Source: CAYPHY01 sp964410625 (lineage in GTDB: Bacteria; Chloroflexota; Anaerolineae; Promineifilales; Promineifilaceae). From it: DNA of 36,549 bases. A model generated the notes under the pieces. The model saw nothing but the letters and a program-made list of their open reading frames with translations, was not told where the DNA came from and made no database searches. The position numbers were made by a program, and so were the translations under genes. Shown one piece after another: positions 1 to 8,432 of this stretch. The DNA is taken from the NCBI GenBank assembly GCA_964410625.1, contig CAYPHY010000051.1:1-36549 (forward strand), given 5' to 3'. The stretch's first letter is position 1. Each line of letters opens with the position of its first letter.

Positions 1-56
1 CCTGTCACCCTGTCACCCTGTCACCCTGTCACCCTGTCACCCTGTCACCCTGTCAT
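1..56. repeat. 8-bp tandem repeat (CCTGTCAC)n at a gene end
   Basis: The first 56 bases are seven head-to-tail copies of CCTGTCAC, the last ending in T instead of C. The repeat runs off the window's left edge, so its full length is unknown. On the minus strand it reads GTGACAGG, and the first copy supplies the last codons (M-T-G) and TGA stop of the large membrane ATPase. Degenerate copies occur at about 6537-6560, just outside the other end of the same two-gene unit. Confidence 0.9.
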
Positions 57-3000
57 CTTCTGTGCATAGAGCTTGCTCAGGCTCTTATTCTGGGCGACCC
101 AGAGGCCGACGAGGCCAATTCGTAATTCATAGAGCGTGGCCGCCTCTTCCGTCACTTCGCGGAGGATGTCGCGGTCTACCAAGGAGTTTAATCCGGCGGT
201 CACTTCGTTGGGGTCTAGCTCGATGCCAAACGATTCCAGGTAGCGGATAAACTCTTCGGGATGCAGCGGGGTGTTGTGGTCCATCAGATTGGCAGCGGCC
301 GTTAGCAAGGCGCGTTCCGTTGGGCTAGAACGCTGCCAGAGATAGGCAAAATGTACTTCGCCTAGCCGCAACATCTCTTCCAGACCGGCATTGACATCAG
401 ATACAGTGATGTAGGGCGTTTTCTCCGTGTTGGCTCGTTTGACCAGCGTGTAGCAAACGAGTTGCAGGAAGTAGGGATGCCCCGCGGTGACGCGCAGCAC
501 CTTATCAATCGCCAAATCATCATAGACCAGATAAGGGGCCACCGGCTCGCAAATCAGTCGGGTGGCCGCTTCCAGGCTCAAATAGTCTATCTTTTTATAG
601 AGTGCGATGTTAAACAGCACCGACCAATAATCGGCGCTCATCTCTTCCAGGTGGCGCGTGCCGACAAAGATGAAGTTGAGTCCTTCGCTGTGCTGCATCA
701 GGTGGCGCATGTAAGTGAACAGGGTGCGCGGCAAAATGCCATCGTCTACCATGCCCTCAAATGCCTCAAATTCATCAAACACCAGCAGCAAGGTCGTATC
801 AGGTGGCAGCAGCGCACGTACCTGGGGCAAGAACTGGCGTTGGAAAAGGTGAGTCGGGTCTTCCTGCCACTCGCTCATCTCTGGCACGGAGATGATGATG
901 TCGCGCTCGGCCAGCGCATCGGCTATATGCCAGGCGAACTCTTGCAAAAGGGGCGGCATTCCGGGGACCACGCCCAGTGATTGGCAATCGATATAGACCG
1001 GCAGCAAGTGGGGCGGGAGATGGTCTTCCAAACGCAGTAAGGCGGAGGTTTTTCCCGTGCGTCGTTGCCCGATGAGGATCAGCACATTGCGTTGGGCGAT
1101 GAGTACATTGCGTCGGGCGTTGTCCTCAATACTACCGGCGTTCTCAATGATAAAGTCAAATAGCTCCTCGCGGCCGAAGAAAAGCGGGCTGGCCGGGCGC
1201 AGCGGCGTTCCGGGCATATAGGGGTTGACAATCGGCCGAAACTCGCGAGCAGGCGGCAATAGATGCACCATGTCGCCAAAGTCGAGGTGTTTGTCACGCC
1301 GGTTGCGGTCATCAAAGGTAATACCCAGCGCGATGCGAAAACGGTCAAAGACCAGCGGCTCTACCACAAACTTGATTTGTACGGTGCGGCCAGGGGGCAA
1401 GAAGGGGATGGTTTGCGGCTTGCTGTGCACCCGGTAAGCGGGGTTGTCTTCGAGAATGGCGGTGATGTTTTCGGCCGCCGCACGGCCGATATTGCGGATT
1501 TCCAGGGCGACATCGGTACGGTCGTTTGGCGCAATGCGTCGTGTCTTGAGCAGAACTTCCAGCTCGGCGCGGCCGCGTAGCTCTTCTGTGGCCGCGCTGA
1601 CCAGCCCGGCCCATCGTCGGGCGATCATCTTCACCAGCGTTCGCTCAATACTGGGGATGAATTCAGGCAGTTGTTCTTGGAGTTGCTCCAGTCGCGCGGC
1701 CGCCTGGTTAAGGTAAACCAGCCGGTCGTCGGCCATCTCCACCCGTTCGCTATCACGTAGATTGGTCAGCACAGGCAACAGGCCATCCAGCACAGGCGAC
1801 CACTCCTGCATCTCTTCTAAATGGTTGAGGACCTGGACCAACTGCGGCCGCAACAGGCTCAATTCGGTAATGGTCGGCGCTTCCAGAAGGGCCTGGCTGG
1901 TGCGATAAATCATGCGCCATAGTTCCAGCTCTTGCCAGGGCAAACCCTGGTTGGAGGAGTCATCCAACGCCCGCAAGATGATCGCGATGCCGGATAGCGG
2001 CCGATTGGCTAACAAAAATAGGCCGTCGGCCAGACCGGCGATCTGGCTGTCGTTCGATTGCCGCGCCTGGTTAGTCAATTGTAGGAGGAAATCTGGCGAA
2101 CCTTTGACCGCGATATATTTCTGTTCTACCAGCGTTAGCGTCTCCTCCGGCCGTTGTCTCAGGCGGCGATAGAAGCGGCGTGCCTGGGCATTGGAAGAGC
2201 GCGATTGGACAAGAAACAAAGCGACGAGCAACAAACCAATACCTGCGGTAGCCCAGATAAAAAGCGGTGTGACATTGCTGAGCGGGGGTAAAGATGTTAC
2301 CGCCGGGCCTAAGGGTAGCGTGACAAAAGCACGATAAAAACCATCATCATAGCGCAAGCGATATTGCAGCCGTTCCACCCCTTCCGGCGGACTGACCGAC
2401 GGCCAGAAGAGGGGGCCATTGCCGGTGGATAGCGTTTGTTCTGCGTTTGCCACCCACTGCGAGCTTATCGGATCGAATACCTCAAGCTGGACAGCGACCT
2501 GATCCCCTTCAACATCGTTCACCTGGATACCGACGCTATAGAGGCCGCGTTCCGTTTCAATAGAGGGGTTGGTCAAGAGGGGGGGATGGTTCTCTTGTTC
2601 GCGGAAAAACTGCACCAAACCATTTTGGGTGATGATCAGCAGATCGGGCGAACGATTGGCGAGACGATTGAGCACAGTCAGGTCGTGGACGCTGCTGGCG
2701 ACGTTTAATTGCAATGCCAGGCGCGGCTCGCGCGTGTTGACCAATTCATACATATACACCCGGCCGGTCTGTGTGCCAACCAGGGCGGTGTCGGGGTAGA
2801 CGTCGTTGTCGCTGTCATGCCAATGGAGGGTGGTGATTGGATGGGGGCTATCCAGGTCCCAGGCGGTCAGCGGTTGGCTATCGCTAATATCCAGGCGCAA
2901 AAGCTCGTTTTCGGCCGTTGCCACCAAGAATGTCGTTGGGTCTTCCTGAAAGGCTTCTAAAATGGTGCTGCTATCGGGCAAGACGGCCGTTGGCGGGCTT

Positions 3001-5105
3001 TGCAGATTAAAGGGCCAATCCCAATGGGCCATTTCAATCCCGCGCCGGTTTAGACCATGCACCAGACCATCGGCCATAAAGACGATCAAGGTGGTGGCTA
3101 ATTCACGGCTACTGGGTTGGTCTACCTCATGGACGGCATAGATAGGGGTGTCGAAACTGGCTACTGTGCGCTGCGAGATACCACGCGGCGTTTGGCTAAG
3201 ACCGACGATGGTGCGGTCCCCCACAACCAGCATCTCTCTGGAGGGTTGGGAGCCAATGGTTTGGGTGCGTACCAACTGCCGGATGCCGCCGACCGTTTCA
3301 GCGAGGTCTTGTTCCCATAGCTGTTCTCCCTGGTCGTTAAAGGCGATCAGCTGCCCCATTGTGGTGCCAACAAGGAGCGTGGGGTGGTCACCAAAATCGT
3401 CAATCAGCAAGGCGCTGACAGAGACGGGGAGCGACTTCTGCCACAACTGTTCTCCCTGAGCGTGTCGCATTTCCAGCCAGCTTCCTGGCGGCGGTGATTC
3501 TTCAGCCGCTGGCGCTGTGCGAACAGCCACAATGCGTGGTGGTTCGCTGAGTGGGTGGCGCACGGCCGCTAAATGGGTGATCCGCTCGCCGGTGGCATGG
3601 AGCCAGCGAATATCACGGCTGTTGTTGAGGGTGTGGAGGCGGCCGTCGTTGGTGCCGATGATGATCTCCTCCTCACCATCGTTATCCAGATCGAGGATCA
3701 ACGAAGCAGTGGGGGCGGCGTTCAGGGCATAGCTCCACTGTTGAACATACTCGCTATTGCCGATGCCCAGCCCCCGTAATTGGGCAGTGGCGAAGCGAGC
3801 CAGGAGCAACTCATCACGGCCGTCACTGTTCATATCGAGCAGCCGCGTCATATGGGGCAGGTCCGTCGTCGCCAGCTTTTGTAACCGCTGTCCATTGCTG
3901 CCGAGCAGAAAAACGTCAGCCTGGTTTTGCAGGTCTGTGCCGGCGAGTGTGGCGGCCAACACGGCCTGCCCATTGCCCAGGCGGCTGCTGGTGGCGGAGA
4001 GTGCCAGGATGGGACGGTCGGCCAGCCGGGCGAGGTTGGTTGACCAAAGTCGCCGCCCTTCGTGGGAGTAGATGAGCACCGAACCGGAGTCGGTCCCAAT
4101 GGCTAAGGCACGGCCGCTGAGCAACTCAACGCTGGTCAGGGCGGTGATTGGCTTGTTGATGGTGCGAAACCATTGACGCTCCCCATTGACGTTATAAAGG
4201 TCTACCTGCCCAAAATTGGTTCCGACAGCGATATAGTTGCTTATCCCATCGAAGCTGACCGGGGCAAGGGCGGTGATGCGTCGTGAAATGGACTGTTCCC
4301 ACTGCACACTCCCTTGCTTGAAATAGACAAGCTGGCTGAAACGGCGGGGCGAAAAATAGCCGAGGATGATTTCATCATATCCGTCCCCATCCACGTCGGT
4401 GATAATGGCTTCGGGGCTGACGGAGACGGAGTAGTCGTTTTGGGCGGCGTAACGGCCGATTTGGGAGCCGCTAGCATCGTAGAGGAAGAGATGGCCCGAA
4501 TCGAGCAGGAGCGCGATTTCGTCGCGACTGTCCCCATCATGGTTGTAGCGCGAAATCATGATCGGGTTAATTGGCTCCGGGGAAAGATCGTCCGATTGGC
4601 TGCCGCCCGATGTGGAGCCAATCGTCTGGCGATTGCCAGGCACAATGCTGCGTTGCCAGAGGCGACTGCCATCTGTGGAGAGAGCCACAATACGATTTTG
4701 GAGGGCGAGAACCACCTCCAAATAGGGGTGGGCTGCGTTGTGGAGATTGGCGGCCGTCAGCGTCAGAACAGGCTCCAGGGCGTCATAGGTCCAAATTAAT
4801 TCCCCGCTGGCGCTGACCAAGGCGACCTGACCATTTTCATCGGCGAACAGGAATTCGTCGAGGCCATCCTGGTTGACATCGGCCGTCACGCTGGCATAGA
4901 GACGGCCGGAAGCGGTATATTGCCAATAGCTGGCCTGTGAGACGGGTTGGTCTTCTTGGGCGTGGGCGGCCGTGGAAAAAAAGAGGAGGAAGACAAGGAG
5001 CATGACCAGCCCAACCGGGCCGGGTATGTATGCACGATTGGAAAACAAGCGATGCTCCACAGATTGTTTGCTCAATTTTCCTGAAGGGGGCTTTTCTTGC
5101 CCCAT
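45..5105 (-). CDS. membrane protein: extracellular beta-propeller, TM helix, cytoplasmic AAA/STAND ATPase
   Basis: This 1686-residue protein probably senses something outside the cell and couples it to a cytoplasmic ATPase. Residues 31-49 form a signal peptide or anchor ending A-H-A. Residues about 55-845 are beta-propeller repeats of PQQ/FG-GAP type, with calcium-loop motifs such as D-V-N-Q-D-G (from residue 76) and several D-x-D-x-D-G repeats, plus G-x-x-L-W blades. An Ig-like segment (about 846-935) precedes a transmembrane helix (about 945-968). Inside follow a helical region, a CARDB-like beta domain (about 1175-1280), and an AAA ATPase with Walker A GQRRTGKT (1346-1353) and Walker B LLLVFDEFE (D1444, E1445), then a winged-helix-like tail. 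The ATG abuts the TAA of the upstream ATPase gene with no gap, implying translational coupling. Domains are visible; the sensory role is inferred, and the ligand is unknown. Confidence 0.9.
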   Translation of the reverse strand: MGQEKPPSGKLSKQSVEHRLFSNRAYIPGPVGLVMLLVFLLFFSTAAHAQEDQPVSQASYWQYTASGRLYASVTADVNQDGLDEFLFADENGQVALVSASGELIWTYDALEPVLTLTAANLHNAAHPYLEVVLALQNRIVALSTDGSRLWQRSIVPGNRQTIGSTSGGSQSDDLSPEPINPIMISRYNHDGDSRDEIALLLDSGHLFLYDASGSQIGRYAAQNDYSVSVSPEAIITDVDGDGYDEIILGYFSPRRFSQLVYFKQGSVQWEQSISRRITALAPVSFDGISNYIAVGTNFGQVDLYNVNGERQWFRTINKPITALTSVELLSGRALAIGTDSGSVLIYSHEGRRLWSTNLARLADRPILALSATSSRLGNGQAVLAATLAGTDLQNQADVFLLGSNGQRLQKLATTDLPHMTRLLDMNSDGRDELLLARFATAQLRGLGIGNSEYVQQWSYALNAAPTASLILDLDNDGEEEIIIGTNDGRLHTLNNSRDIRWLHATGERITHLAAVRHPLSEPPRIVAVRTAPAAEESPPPGSWLEMRHAQGEQLWQKSLPVSVSALLIDDFGDHPTLLVGTTMGQLIAFNDQGEQLWEQDLAETVGGIRQLVRTQTIGSQPSREMLVVGDRTIVGLSQTPRGISQRTVASFDTPIYAVHEVDQPSSRELATTLIVFMADGLVHGLNRRGIEMAHWDWPFNLQSPPTAVLPDSSTILEAFQEDPTTFLVATAENELLRLDISDSQPLTAWDLDSPHPITTLHWHDSDNDVYPDTALVGTQTGRVYMYELVNTREPRLALQLNVASSVHDLTVLNRLANRSPDLLIITQNGLVQFFREQENHPPLLTNPSIETERGLYSVGIQVNDVEGDQVAVQLEVFDPISSQWVANAEQTLSTGNGPLFWPSVSPPEGVERLQYRLRYDDGFYRAFVTLPLGPAVTSLPPLSNVTPLFIWATAGIGLLLVALFLVQSRSSNAQARRFYRRLRQRPEETLTLVEQKYIAVKGSPDFLLQLTNQARQSNDSQIAGLADGLFLLANRPLSGIAIILRALDDSSNQGLPWQELELWRMIYRTSQALLEAPTITELSLLRPQLVQVLNHLEEMQEWSPVLDGLLPVLTNLRDSERVEMADDRLVYLNQAAARLEQLQEQLPEFIPSIERTLVKMIARRWAGLVSAATEELRGRAELEVLLKTRRIAPNDRTDVALEIRNIGRAAAENITAILEDNPAYRVHSKPQTIPFLPPGRTVQIKFVVEPLVFDRFRIALGITFDDRNRRDKHLDFGDMVHLLPPAREFRPIVNPYMPGTPLRPASPLFFGREELFDFIIENAGSIEDNARRNVLIAQRNVLILIGQRRTGKTSALLRLEDHLPPHLLPVYIDCQSLGVVPGMPPLLQEFAWHIADALAERDIIISVPEMSEWQEDPTHLFQRQFLPQVRALLPPDTTLLLVFDEFEAFEGMVDDGILPRTLFTYMRHLMQHSEGLNFIFVGTRHLEEMSADYWSVLFNIALYKKIDYLSLEAATRLICEPVAPYLVYDDLAIDKVLRVTAGHPYFLQLVCYTLVKRANTEKTPYITVSDVNAGLEEMLRLGEVHFAYLWQRSSPTERALLTAAANLMDHNTPLHPEEFIRYLESFGIELDPNEVTAGLNSLVDRDILREVTEEAATLYELRIGLVGLWVAQNKSLSKLYAQKMTG

Positions 5106-6419
5106 TTATTCCGGCGGGCGGAGGCTATAGCCGACGCCCCGTTCACTGACGATCCAATTTCCAAAGGGGTCAACCGCCCTGCGCAGCCGCTTGATCAACG
5201 TCTTCAGCCGGTCTGGCTCCTTGGCCAGGACACTGCCCCAGACGGCAACTTCCAAATCATTGCCGTGGACGACTTGCCCCGGCTGTTCGCAGAGGCGGAC
5301 AAGGATATCAAACTGGGAGGTGGTGAGGTTCAGCGGCTGGCCGTTGCCCCACACCTGGTGTCGTTGCTGGTCAATCACAAATGGTCCGGCTTGAATCAGG
5401 CCGGGGACTTCCTGGCGGCGCACAAAGCGGCGCAGGATTTCACTGGTATAGTGGTAATGGCCGTCCTCTTTTTGCAAGAGACAAAGTTGCTCTAGCTGGC
5501 GCAGGCTGTCAACTGGCCCATCGGCAATCGCCAGGGCGTACTGTTCTTCGGCCGTCAGATTTTGCCACAAGTAACTTAAGTGGGAGTCCGCTTCCAATTC
5601 GATTGGTGTATCTAATTGCTCAAACGTTTTGTCGCTTTCTAGTGCTGTGCCCGTCGCCAACGCTTGCACGGCGTGGTAGCCAGCGATGTGCAGAAAGAAG
5701 GGGTGGTTGCCGACCAGGAAGAGCAGATAGTCAATTAATTTAGGAGAGAAGATGGCCTGGGTATCAGCCAGGCGGTCGGCGAGCAGTTCGCGGGCTTCTG
5801 CTTCGCTAAATAGCCCCAACGGCAGGGTGACGAAGATGTTGAAGAAGGGAGAACTGAGGATTTCCTCTTCGGCCGTGATCGCAAACAGCGGCCGTTGGCT
5901 GGCGGTCAGATAGGCCAGCCCATACTTGGTGGTCAGGCCGCGCAAACGGGCGAAGAAGTAGGGCGTCAGGTGGCTGTTGGCAGCCAGAAGTTCAAACTCA
6001 TCCAACAGCACAACGAGGTTCACCTGCTGGCGTGAAATTTGTTGCAAGACGCGATCGAGAGCGCGATAAGAGCCTGGCCCTTGAATCTCCTCAACGCTTA
6101 GTCCGGCGTCCGTTGCCGCCCCCACCAGGCCATCAAGCAGCAGTTCATACACCTCTTCTGGTGGCGCACCGGCCAACTCCTGGCAATCGAGCAAGACGAA
6201 CAGCGCGTGGGGCGGCTCCAGCCTGGCTCTCGCCCTTACATCCGGTTCACTGACGTGGATCAGCAATGAGCTTTTGCCAATGCGGCGCGGCCCAATCAGC
6301 GAGACGCTTTGCCCATTGCTGAGCAGACCCAATATTTGATTGATCTCGGCATCGCGGCCGATGAAGTCACTAAGGCGACGAATTGCACCACGATGGTAGA
6401 AAGGGTTTTCAATATTCAT
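5106..6419 (-). CDS. AAA ATPase with C-terminal OmpR/PhoB-type winged helix
   Basis: This 437-residue protein has an N-terminal AAA/STAND ATPase: Walker A GPRRIGKSS (43-51), Walker B VVLLDEFE (about 136-143) and a sensor-like T-A-S-Q-R segment (about 172-176). Residues about 345-437 match the transcriptional regulator C-terminal domain of OmpR/PhoB proteins, with a probable recognition helix around 402-418 and the closing S-E-R-G-V-G-Y-S-L hairpin. The order (ATPase first, DNA-binding last) is the reverse of AfsR-type regulators. It carries no receiver domain, so it is not a classical response regulator. No transmembrane helix is seen. Its stop codon touches the start of the membrane ATPase gene downstream, so the two are almost certainly co-transcribed. 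A role as an ATP-dependent transcription factor working with that protein is inference. Confidence 0.9.
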   Translation of the reverse strand: MNIENPFYHRGAIRRLSDFIGRDAEINQILGLLSNGQSVSLIGPRRIGKSSLLIHVSEPDVRARARLEPPHALFVLLDCQELAGAPPEEVYELLLDGLVGAATDAGLSVEEIQGPGSYRALDRVLQQISRQQVNLVVLLDEFELLAANSHLTPYFFARLRGLTTKYGLAYLTASQRPLFAITAEEEILSSPFFNIFVTLPLGLFSEAEARELLADRLADTQAIFSPKLIDYLLFLVGNHPFFLHIAGYHAVQALATGTALESDKTFEQLDTPIELEADSHLSYLWQNLTAEEQYALAIADGPVDSLRQLEQLCLLQKEDGHYHYTSEILRRFVRRQEVPGLIQAGPFVIDQQRHQVWGNGQPLNLTTSQFDILVRLCEQPGQVVHGNDLEVAVWGSVLAKEPDRLKTLIKRLRRAVDPFGNWIVSERGVGYSLRPPE

Positions 6420-6473
6420 GCCGCTTCTATTGTAGTCACTATTTGTTATCTAGGGTAGTTGTTTTTGAAATGG

Positions 6474-6560
6474 AGTGAAGGACGAAGGATGAGGGATGAG
6501 GGATGAGGGATGAAGTTTATTCCTGCCTTCACGTTGTCACCCTATCACCCTGTCACCTTC
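6474..6560. repeat. 7-bp tandem repeat followed by degenerate CCTGTCAC copies
   Basis: From about 6481 to 6515 a 7-bp unit (GATGAGG and variants GACGAAG, GATGAAG) repeats five times. About 20 bases later (6537-6560) come imperfect CCTGTCAC units like those at the window start. The stretch lies between the divergent ATPase gene and the exonuclease gene. No convincing promoter was recognised here. Confidence 0.75.
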
Positions 6561-6599
6561 TCAGCCCCGCACCTTGTCAGCTAAGCAAAATGGAATAAA

Positions 6600-7931
6600 A
6601 TGGAACAAATGAACGAGGAATTAGCGGAGCGTTTGCGGCGAATGGGGGTCATGAAAGGCGTTCGCCATCTGCGGCCTGCTCCGCCGCCGGAGCGGGGCGA
6701 ACGGCCGCTGTCTTCCCGCTTGAATGGTGCGTTTACGCTGCCGCGCAGTTGGGAGGACGATGAGACGGCCGCGCCTGCGTCATTAGAGCAACTGTTTCCC
6801 GGCGGCCGCATTGAGGAAACGGCCGATGGTGCCTGTTTTGTTGTTGACCGCGTCTATCCGCTGCATCACCCACACGGGCAAGACCAGTTGAGCGATTTAC
6901 TTGAATTGAATCCCGCCCTGGCCCGTGCTTTTGTGGCTGACGAGCGCATTGTCAACCTTAACTTTCAAGACTTCCTCTTTTTAGACACCGAGACCACAGG
7001 GCTGGCCGGGGCGGGGGTGATGGCTTTTATGGTCGGTGTCGCCTATTTTGAGCAAACGGCCGCCGGTCATGTCCTGGTTGTCCGCCAATACTTCTTGCGC
7101 GATCATGGGGATGAGGTGGCGATGCTCTACCAGTTGGAAGCGTTGCTGGCAGAGAAAGCGGGGCTGATCACCTTCAACGGCCGTAGTTTTGACCTTCCCC
7201 TGCTTGACAACCGCTTCCTGATGAATCGCATTCGCAGCTCCCTGGTTGAGCAACCACATATTGACTTGTTGCCACCGTCACGCCGCCTGTGGCGAACGCG
7301 ATTGGGTTCATGCTCGTTGGGGGCGCTGGAAAAGAACTTATTGGGTGTGCAACGCTCGCAGGAAGATGTTCCAGGCTGGTTGATCCCTGGCCTCTATTAC
7401 GACTATCTGCGCAGCGGGAATGCGCGGCCGTTGTCGCGCGTCTTTTACCACAACCAGGTGGATATGCTCTCGATGGTGACGCTGGCGGCGCGGGTGATGC
7501 GTCAGTTTGCAGCGGTGACGGCTGATGACCATCCTGTGGACCTCTATAGTCTGGCACGCTGGCAGGTTGATCTGGGGATGACAGCCGAGGCGGAGGAGAC
7601 GTTGCGCCAATCTCTGGCAGGTGACCTACCGCTGGAGTTGTACCATGATGCCCTTTTCCGGCTGGCAACGCTTTATCGTCGTCTGGACCGGCGGCAGGAG
7701 GCGGTGGAACTGTGGCAGCAAATCGCGGCAACGAGCCTGGATAGCGTGGCGGCACATGTGGAGCTAGCGAAGCATTTTGAGTGGCACGAGCGCGATGTGG
7801 CGGCGGCCGTGGCCTGGACAGAACGGGCATTGGCGTTGGTGGAGTATTGGGGGGATACTGTTCAGGCGCGAATGGCCCGCGAAGAACTTAACCACCGGCT
7901 CGGCCGTCTCTTGCAGAAATATAGTCCTTAG
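6600..7931 (+). CDS. YprB-like DEDD exonuclease domain protein with C-terminal TPRs
   Basis: This 443-residue protein belongs to the RNase H-like (YprB/RNase_H_2) group, related to DEDD exonucleases. The first motif is F-L-D-T-E-T-T-G at about residues 124-131, the second F-N-G-R-S-F-D-L-P at about 192-200, and the third Y-H-N-Q-V-D-M-L at about 283-290, supplying the expected acidic metal-binding residues. The C-terminal part, from about residue 310, holds tetratricopeptide-like helices. Members are predicted 3'-5' nucleases acting on DNA or RNA, but the substrate is not known. The ATG at 6600 has no strong Shine-Dalgarno sequence; an ATG eleven bases upstream runs straight into a stop. It stands alone, divergent from the ATPase pair and convergent with the next gene. 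Confidence 0.85.
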   Translation: MEQMNEELAERLRRMGVMKGVRHLRPAPPPERGERPLSSRLNGAFTLPRSWEDDETAAPASLEQLFPGGRIEETADGACFVVDRVYPLHHPHGQDQLSDLLELNPALARAFVADERIVNLNFQDFLFLDTETTGLAGAGVMAFMVGVAYFEQTAAGHVLVVRQYFLRDHGDEVAMLYQLEALLAEKAGLITFNGRSFDLPLLDNRFLMNRIRSSLVEQPHIDLLPPSRRLWRTRLGSCSLGALEKNLLGVQRSQEDVPGWLIPGLYYDYLRSGNARPLSRVFYHNQVDMLSMVTLAARVMRQFAAVTADDHPVDLYSLARWQVDLGMTAEAEETLRQSLAGDLPLELYHDALFRLATLYRRLDRRQEAVELWQQIAATSLDSVAAHVELAKHFEWHERDVAAAVAWTERALALVEYWGDTVQARMAREELNHRLGRLLQKYSP

Positions 7932-7967
7932 CCAAGATCGCATCGGTAGCAAGCGCTTCTGGGTTCT

Positions 7968-8432
7968 TCACTTAACCCGTGTGTAGGTCAATTCAAGGTC
8001 TCGCTTCCAAGATGAATCGTCCTCCGATAACTCGGAGACGCCAATGATAACATTACCTCCATCAGTAAACGTACCGGTGAAGCGCTGTGAGAAGCCAGGC
8101 GCATCTCTCCAGTAATTCCAAATATTGTCACGTAGTGTCATCTCATACTTTCTGGAAATACCCCGCTCGTCAAAGGTGAGCATGAAGTATGTCCCCATAG
8201 CATCATCGCTAGCGAGGACAGCGATTCCGGTCGGAATATTGGGGTCGTCCATCTCCGAGCGCATCATCATGAAAGCGCCGCCCTCAAGCCACTCGAACGA
8301 GGTACGGCCGTGGAGTGTGGTATCAGGAAGGAGCCGGTGTGTTCCGACGGTATCCCATTCACCAATCAACACGCTGAAAGGTTCGAGCGCAGGATTTGGA
8401 ATTGCCGCTTCGTGCTTTGTATTATTTGTCAT
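7968..8432 (-). CDS. DUF1579-like small protein (lipocalin-like fold predicted)
   Basis: This 154-residue protein has no signal peptide. The pattern N-P-A-L-E-P-F-S-V-L-I-G-E-W-D near residue 15, followed by alternating strands with F-E-W-L-E-G-G-A-F, is typical of DUF1579-like proteins, which are thought to be small beta-barrels; their function is not established. The start ATG overlaps the end of the molybdopterin oxidoreductase gene by 11 bases and is preceded by GGGAGA at good spacing, so the two genes are co-transcribed. Base composition looks lower in GC than its neighbours. A binding or accessory role beside the oxidoreductase is only a guess from position. Confidence 0.75.
   Translation of the reverse strand: MTNNTKHEAAIPNPALEPFSVLIGEWDTVGTHRLLPDTTLHGRTSFEWLEGGAFMMMRSEMDDPNIPTGIAVLASDDAMGTYFMLTFDERGISRKYEMTLRDNIWNYWRDAPGFSQRFTGTFTDGGNVIIGVSELSEDDSSWKRDLELTYTRVK

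Noticed and set aside
1..56. CRISPR array
   Set aside because: The units are 8 bp and contiguous, with no spacers.
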